A stretch of 64,000 bases of DNA from Xenorhabdus japonica (lineage in GTDB: Bacteria; Pseudomonadota; Gammaproteobacteria; Enterobacterales; Enterobacteriaceae). Shown piece by piece: positions 59,700 through 64,000 of this stretch. Both the position numbers and the translations under genes were made by a program. Below the pieces are notes generated by a model, which was not told the DNA's origin, made no database searches, and worked only from the letters and a program-made list of their open reading frames with translations. Position 1 is the first letter of the stretch; each line of letters opens with the position of its first letter. Location: assembly GCF_900115195.1 (NCBI RefSeq), contig NZ_FOVO01000009.1, positions 1-64,000 of the forward strand, written 5' to 3'.

Positions 59700-60761
59700 A
59701 TGGATTTATTGGCCTTATTACTTGAAAATAAACTGTTTGAAAACAGCTTGTTTGAAAACAAAATCGAAAACAATTTGTGTTTTCCGCCAACAATTAAATC
59801 ATCGTGGTTGGCGGAAGGCGTGTTGCAGCTATTACCACGATCACAAGAATTACCACTGCCACAAGAATTACAACAGTCACAACAATCATCTTCACAAGAG
59901 AAAACAGTGGATACGCTGATTATCTCAGCCGGAATTCATGGTAACGAAACAGCACCTGTGGAAATACTGATCCAGTTATTATCACAACTGGCGCAGGGAC
60001 ACTTACCGTTGAAGCATAATCTTCTGTTGATATTCGGCAACCTACCTGCCATGCGTGAAGGGCGGCGATATATTGATAATGATCTCAACCGCATGTTTGG
60101 CGGCCGTTACCAAAATTTTCCTTTGGGGAATGAATCGAAGCGCGCAATGGAATTGGAGTCTGTTATCCGTCAGTTTTTTAATGAACCAGCGGTTATGGCA
60201 TCAACCAGACACAGACACCTTGATCTTCACACCGCCATTCGAGGTTCCTGCCATGAGCAATTTGCTTTACTTCCCTACCAGCCGCGTGAATATGCCGCTG
60301 ATTTCTTACAATGGTTGGAAGATAGCGATATTGATGCTCTGGTATTTCATAATAAGGTAGGAGGTACGTTCAGTAACTTTACCAGTGAATATTTCAATGC
60401 AGACAGTTGCACGTTGGAAATAGGTAAAGTACTTCCTTTTGGACAAAACGAGTTGGCAAGGTTCAGTAATATTACTGCGGCCTTGCAGGATTTAATCGCT
60501 GGATTGTTTTCAATTAAACGAGAGAAACCAACACTTGAACGCTACCGTGTGGTTGATGCAATTATCAAAAAACACGACAGTTTTCAGCTCAATATTCCGG
60601 AGGATACGAAAAACTTTACTGAATTACCGGAAGGTTTTGAAATTGCCCGCCAGCAAAATCAATCTTGGAAAATCACGTCTCCCGCAAACTTTATTCTGTT
60701 TCCTAATGCTCATGTTGCTATTGGGCTGCGGGCAGGCTTGTTGTTGGCGAAAGTAACATAA
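59700..60761 (+). CDS. astE: Succinylglutamate desuccinylase AstE
   Basis: AstE hydrolyses succinylglutamate to glutamate and succinate, the last AST step. It is a zinc carboxypeptidase-like protein: ISAGIHGNETAPVEI supplies the H-x2-E metal ligands, DLNRMFGGR and HLDLHTAIRGS follow, with catalytic Glu in SCTLEIGKVLPFGQNE. At 353 residues it is about 30 longer than the E. coli enzyme. The excess lies in residues 8-75, where 15-nt repeats encode LFENSLFENKIEN and a Gln/Ser/Leu-Pro-rich run precedes the catalytic core. The core itself looks intact. Confidence 0.92.
   Translation: MDLLALLLENKLFENSLFENKIENNLCFPPTIKSSWLAEGVLQLLPRSQELPLPQELQQSQQSSSQEKTVDTLIISAGIHGNETAPVEILIQLLSQLAQGHLPLKHNLLLIFGNLPAMREGRRYIDNDLNRMFGGRYQNFPLGNESKRAMELESVIRQFFNEPAVMASTRHRHLDLHTAIRGSCHEQFALLPYQPREYAADFLQWLEDSDIDALVFHNKVGGTFSNFTSEYFNADSCTLEIGKVLPFGQNELARFSNITAALQDLIAGLFSIKREKPTLERYRVVDAIIKKHDSFQLNIPEDTKNFTELPEGFEIARQQNQSWKITSPANFILFPNAHVAIGLRAGLLLAKVT
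59721..59765 (+). repeat. 15-nt tandem triplication in astE
   Basis: Units at 59721, 59736 and 59751, consensus TTTGAAAACAGCTTG, encode repeated LFENx. A partial fourth GAAAACAATTTG follows. Further CAAGAATTACCA-like duplications at about 59845-59905 encode the QELPLPQELQQSQQ run. Confidence 0.85.
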
Positions 60762-60796
60762 TCAATTCATAAAAAAACAAGCCGTAGAGGTTATTG

Positions 60797-62221
60797 ATGA
60801 CGAAACCATTAAAAACACCTGTGGAACAATCCACAGGTGCGCAGAAACTTCATCGTGGATTAGGTAAACGTCATATCCAGTTGATCGCAATTGGAGGTGC
60901 TATTGGTACGGGATTGTTTATGGGCACTGGGAAAACTATTGCCGTATCAGGGACTTCAATTATCCTGACTTATCTTTTGATTGGCTTTTTTGCCTTTATG
61001 GTAATGAGGGCAATGGGGGAGTTATTGCTCTCTAAACTGGATTATAGGACGTTTGCCGATTTTGTAGCTGATTATCTTGGGGATAAAGCCAGCTATTTTC
61101 TGGGATGGACCTATTGGATGAGCTGGGTTGTCAGTTGTATTGCTGATGTTGTGGTATGCGGCGGGTATATTCAGTATTGGTTCCCCGATAGTTGGCTCTG
61201 GCTAACGGCACTGTTTACCCTGGGGTTAATGTGCTTATGTAACTTTTTTTCAGTGCGGCTGTTTGGTGAGGCGGAATTCTGGTTTGCCATGATTAAAGTC
61301 GTAGCGATAGTTGCCTTGATTATCGTTGGTATTAGTATGGTTTTTGTGGGATGGACTTCACCGAATGGCGTGACAGCTTCTGTTCGTCATTTGACGGAAC
61401 CTGAAGTATTCCTGCCTAACGGCGTATTCGGATTTCTGGCGGGTTTTCAGATTGCCATTTTCTCTTTTACAGGTATCGAGCTGATTGGCACTGTGACGGC
61501 TGAAACCAAAGAGCCAGAGAAAGTTTTACCGAAAGCGATCAACAGCATTCCTATTAGGGTAATCATTTTTTACGTACTTTCCATCATGTGCATTATTGCT
61601 GTTACTTCGTGGCCACATATTTCACCAGATGTCAGCCCATTTGTGACATTGTTTGCACTGGCCGGATTGCCGGCAGCAGCAGCGGTGATAAATTTTGTTG
61701 CGTTGACTTCGGCTATGTCTTCAGCGAACAGTGGGTTATATGCCTGCACCCGAATGCTTTATGGATTGTCGACAGAAAAATTGGCGCATAGTAAATTTGG
61801 GCAACTTTCTATAAAAAGCGCAGTACCTGTTTTCAGTTTGATGTTCTCGGTTTTTTGCATGGCAAGTGGTGTATTCTTGTTGTTTATCATCCCCAATGTA
61901 ATGAAATTATTTACTATTGTGACTACAGTAGCAGCCATTATGGTTATTTACAGCTGGTGTATGATATTGCTTGCTTATCTGGCTTACCGAAAGAAACGAT
62001 CTGACCTGCATGAAAAATCCATCTATAAAATGCCGATGGGGATTCCCATGACCTGGTGTACTTTGATATTTTTTGTCTTTACGGTGGTTATTATGATCTT
62101 TGATTATGACACCCGTATTGCATTATATGGTACGCCAGTGTGGTTTGTGATATTGGAAATTTTGTGGCGTAAGCGGAAAAATCAGCAACAGAGAAGTACT
62201 CATGATGAAATGGTAAATTAG
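60797..62221 (+). CDS. CycA-like amino acid permease
   Basis: This is a 474-residue, 12-helix AAT-family (APC superfamily) permease. The N-terminal LGKRHIQLIAIGGAIGTGLFMGTGKTI, the VMRAMGELLLS, AIFSFTGIELIGTVTAETKEPEKVLPKAINSIPIR and MSSANSGLYACTRMLYGL strings, and HEKSIYKMPMG near the end, are closest in my memory to the D-Ala/D-Ser/Gly transporter CycA. It lies 35 nt after astE on the same strand, so it is probably expressed with the AST genes and may import a related amino acid. ATG 60797 has AGAGG; an adjacent TTG at 60794 is less likely. Confidence 0.82.
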   Translation: MTKPLKTPVEQSTGAQKLHRGLGKRHIQLIAIGGAIGTGLFMGTGKTIAVSGTSIILTYLLIGFFAFMVMRAMGELLLSKLDYRTFADFVADYLGDKASYFLGWTYWMSWVVSCIADVVVCGGYIQYWFPDSWLWLTALFTLGLMCLCNFFSVRLFGEAEFWFAMIKVVAIVALIIVGISMVFVGWTSPNGVTASVRHLTEPEVFLPNGVFGFLAGFQIAIFSFTGIELIGTVTAETKEPEKVLPKAINSIPIRVIIFYVLSIMCIIAVTSWPHISPDVSPFVTLFALAGLPAAAAVINFVALTSAMSSANSGLYACTRMLYGLSTEKLAHSKFGQLSIKSAVPVFSLMFSVFCMASGVFLLFIIPNVMKLFTIVTTVAAIMVIYSWCMILLAYLAYRKKRSDLHEKSIYKMPMGIPMTWCTLIFFVFTVVIMIFDYDTRIALYGTPVWFVILEILWRKRKNQQQRSTHDEMVN

Positions 62222-62321
62222 TATTATTGAAAACAACAGGGAATAAAATAAGGCCATATTGATTTTTAATGTTATTTTTAAATACTATTTTTTAATACTG
62301 TTTTTCTAATAAAGAGGCATT

Positions 62322-62438
62322 ATGAAAAAAAGTGGAATCACAGCCACAGCTCTCAAAAAAAGCCGTGTTTTGAAATGCCCTGTTACTGACAAAACAGTTT
62401 TGAACGAGCGTTTTTCCCCATACGAACAGCTACCATGA
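62322..62438 (+). CDS. Small hypothetical ORF, 38 residues
   Basis: ATG 62322 is preceded by AAAGAGG at good spacing. The frame encodes a basic 38-residue peptide (starts MKKSGITATALKKS) with no recognisable domain or membrane segment. The ribosome site is the only positive evidence; the frame may be chance. Confidence 0.25.
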   Translation: MKKSGITATALKKSRVLKCPVTDKTVLNERFSPYEQLP

Positions 62439-62544
62439 CAGCAGGAATTAGCAGGATGATAGCCATTATAGTAATGATAAAATTTAACGGTTTTTTGGGC
62501 GATATATGAGCGAATGTATTATCGAGACCGAGGAAGTCAGATAT
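62383..62544 (-). pseudogene. Possible membrane-protein gene fragment
   Basis: The minus-strand frame between stops reads SDFLGLDNTFAHISPKKP, then one strong TM helix (LNFIITIMAIILLIPAVMVAV), a basic end, and TAA at 62383-62385. It has no start codon before the helix and looks like the 3' end of a lost membrane-protein gene near the pta side of the inserted region. I do not recognise the family. Confidence 0.25.
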
Positions 62545-62582
62545 TTAGTTATCAGGAAGATAGGTTGTTCAGGGTACATCAT

Positions 62583-62615
62583 AAAAAAATAGCCCCATGC
62601 TATTGGCGTGGGGCA
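62583..62615 (-). terminator. Rho-independent terminator of pta
   Basis: On the minus strand GCCCCA pairs with TGGGGC around an 11-nt loop and is followed by TATTTTTTTAT, a good U-run. It lies 21 nt past the pta stop. Confidence 0.85.
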
Positions 62616-62635
62616 TATTTTATGCAACCAGAAAA

Positions 62636-64000
62636 TTATGCGTTTTCTTGCTGAGTTGCCTGAATTGCAGTCAGTGCAACGGTATAAACGATATCATCAA
62701 CCAGTGCGCCACGGGACAAATCGTTAACTGGCTTGCGCATACCTTGCAGCATTGGCCCGATGGAGACCAGATCCGCAGAGCGTTGTACCGCTTTATAAGT
62801 GGTGTTACCGGTGTTCAGATCCGGGAAGATAAACACGGTAGCCTGACCGGCAACTGGTGAGTTTGGCGCTTTGGATTTCGCCACGTCGGCCATGATAGCT
62901 GCGTCGTACTGCAATGGGCCGTCGATGATCAGATCTGGACGTTTTTCCTGTGCCAGACGGGTTGCTTCGCGAACTTTCTCAACATCGCTGCCTGCACCAG
63001 AGCTACCGGTGGAGTAGGAGATCATCGCAACGCGAGGTTCGATACCAAATGCTTTCGCAGAATCTGCAGATTGAATAGCGATTTCAGACAGTTGCTCTGC
63101 GGTTGGATCTGGGTTGATCGCACAGTCACCGTAAACCAATACTTGCTCTGGCAGCAACATGAAGAAGACAGAAGAAACCAGTGAGCTGTTTGGCGCAGTT
63201 TTAATTAACTGCAATGGCGGACGAATGGTGTTAGCAGTGGTATGAACCGCACCGGAAACCAGACCGTCAACTTCGTTTTGTTCCAGCATCATTGTGCCCA
63301 GAACCACGTTGTCTTCCAGTTGTTCGCGGGCAACCACTTCGGTCATGCCTTTGTTCTTACGCAGCTCAACCAGACGTGGAACATAACGTTCACGTACTGC
63401 CGCTGGATTAACGATCTCAATCCCTGCTCCCAGCTCAACACCTTGAGCCGCAGCCACACGACGGATTTCTTCTGGATCGCCCAGCAGGACACATTCTGCT
63501 ATGCCACGCTCAGCACAGATAGCTGCTGCTTTTACAGTACGTGGTTCGTCACCTTCTGGCAGGACGACACGCTTGCCTGCCTGGCGAGCCAGCTCGGTCA
63601 GCTGATAGCGGAATGCTGGTGGAGACAGGCGATTTGGGCGCTCTGATGTTGCCGCCAGAGAATCGATCCACTCGTTGCTGATGTGTTGTGCAACGTAGTT
63701 CTGGATTTTTTCGATACGCTCGTGATCATCGGCTGGAACTTCGAGGCTGAAACTTTGCAGGTTCAGGGAAGTTTGCCATGTATTGGTTTTCACAGTGAAA
63801 ACTGGCAAGCCAGTGTTGAACGCGCGTTCGCACAGTTCACGGATAGGCTCATCAATTGAGTAACCACCGGTCAGCAATACAGCACCAACTTCAATGCCGT
63901 TCATGGCAGCCAGACACGCAGTGATTAGTACGTCAGGGCGGTCAGCAGAAGTCACCAGCAGAGAACCCGGACGGAAGTATTCCAGCATGTTAGGAATGCT
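62636..64000 (-). CDS. pta: Phosphate acetyltransferase Pta (5' part outside window)
   Basis: Pta interconverts acetyl-CoA and acetyl phosphate in the Pta-AckA overflow and acetate pathway. About 454 C-terminal residues are present of roughly 714. They contain the DRTGG-type middle domain ([20 protein letters not shown]) and the complete catalytic PTA_PTB domain from about [16 protein letters not shown] to [20 protein letters not shown]. The frame stays open to the window edge, so the ATG at 63988 is internal and not the start. Its DNA is visibly more GC-rich and codon-optimised than neighbouring genes, as expected for a highly expressed gene. Confidence 0.97.
   Translation of the reverse strand, partial: SIPNMLEYFRPGSLLVTSADRPDVLITACLAAMNGIEVGAVLLTGGYSIDEPIRELCERAFNTGLPVFTVKTNTWQTSLNLQSFSLEVPADDHERIEKIQNYVAQHISNEWIDSLAATSERPNRLSPPAFRYQLTELARQAGKRVVLPEGDEPRTVKAAAICAERGIAECVLLGDPEEIRRVAAAQGVELGAGIEIVNPAAVRERYVPRLVELRKNKGMTEVVAREQLEDNVVLGTMMLEQNEVDGLVSGAVHTTANTIRPPLQLIKTAPNSSLVSSVFFMLLPEQVLVYGDCAINPDPTAEQLSEIAIQSADSAKAFGIEPRVAMISYSTGSSGAGSDVEKVREATRLAQEKRPDLIIDGPLQYDAAIMADVAKSKAPNSPVAGQATVFIFPDLNTGNTTYKAVQRSADLVSIGPMLQGMRKPVNDLSRGALVDDIVYTVALTAIQATQQENA

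Larger units (their letters stand above)
62222..62635. other. Spacer between CycA-like gene and pta
   Basis: The gap holds four degenerate 12-13-nt repeats of TTTTTAATACTAT type (62263-62310), a 38-codon plus-strand frame (62322-62438), an overlapping minus-strand frame with a hydrophobic helix (62383-62544), and the pta terminator. Nothing in it can be named with confidence. Confidence 0.5.

Overview
The window looks like a chromosomal segment of an entomopathogenic enterobacterium of the genus Xenorhabdus. Housekeeping genes follow E. coli order (mnmC-fabB; pdxB-usg-truA-dedA-accD-folC-dedD-cvpA-purF-ubiX; yfcH, yfcG, yfcD; pta) with diverged sequences and AT-rich spacers. One four-gene locus has the architecture of the paxTABC operon, which makes the PAX lysine-rich cyclolipopeptides of Xenorhabdus.

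Layout. 1-951: tail of an IS30-like transposase, then a coiled-coil membrane-tail protein. 1200-4667: divergent mnmC/fabB with FadR- and FabR-type operators. 4767-10151: tctCBA tripartite tricarboxylate transporter, divergent from its two-component system tctDE. 10101-10286: remnant of an EamA-type transporter. 10354-19992: the conserved pdxB-to-ubiX block, with a PurR operator before cvpA-purF. 20020-23347: an AT-rich minus-strand cluster encoding an internally deleted cysteine-synthase homologue, a LysA-like decarboxylase, a LysO-like exporter and an AlaX-like tRNA-editing protein. It sits where E. coli carries argT-hisJQMP. 23717-26132: yfcH, yfcG and yfcD. 26184-53548: a beta/gamma-crystallin-like gene, then paxC, paxB, paxA and paxT, all on the minus strand. 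54489-62221: astCADBE arginine catabolism plus a CycA-like permease. 62636-64000: the 3' two thirds of pta.

How the genes work together. PaxA (C-A-T, Gly-like code, initiating C domain), PaxB (three modules) and PaxC (three modules plus thioesterase) form a collinear seven-module line. It predicts an acylated Gly followed by six residues, probably Lys. Dual epimerisation/condensation domains predict D-configuration at residues 3, 5 and 6. PaxT would export the product. The ast genes would turn arginine into glutamate and succinate.

The least explained locus is the 20.0-23.3 kb cluster. A beta-substituting PLP enzyme, a DAP-decarboxylase relative, a lysine/thialysine exporter relative and a free-standing editing domain are what a toxic amino-acid analogue pathway with self-protection would need; this is inference, and the first enzyme is broken here. 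A second recurring oddity is short direct tandem repeats (about 13-18 nt) in spacers and inside genes. One six-copy 17-nt array runs from the end of tctD over the start codon of tctE. No tRNA, rRNA or CRISPR array was seen. Calls are by reading alone; no database search was run.
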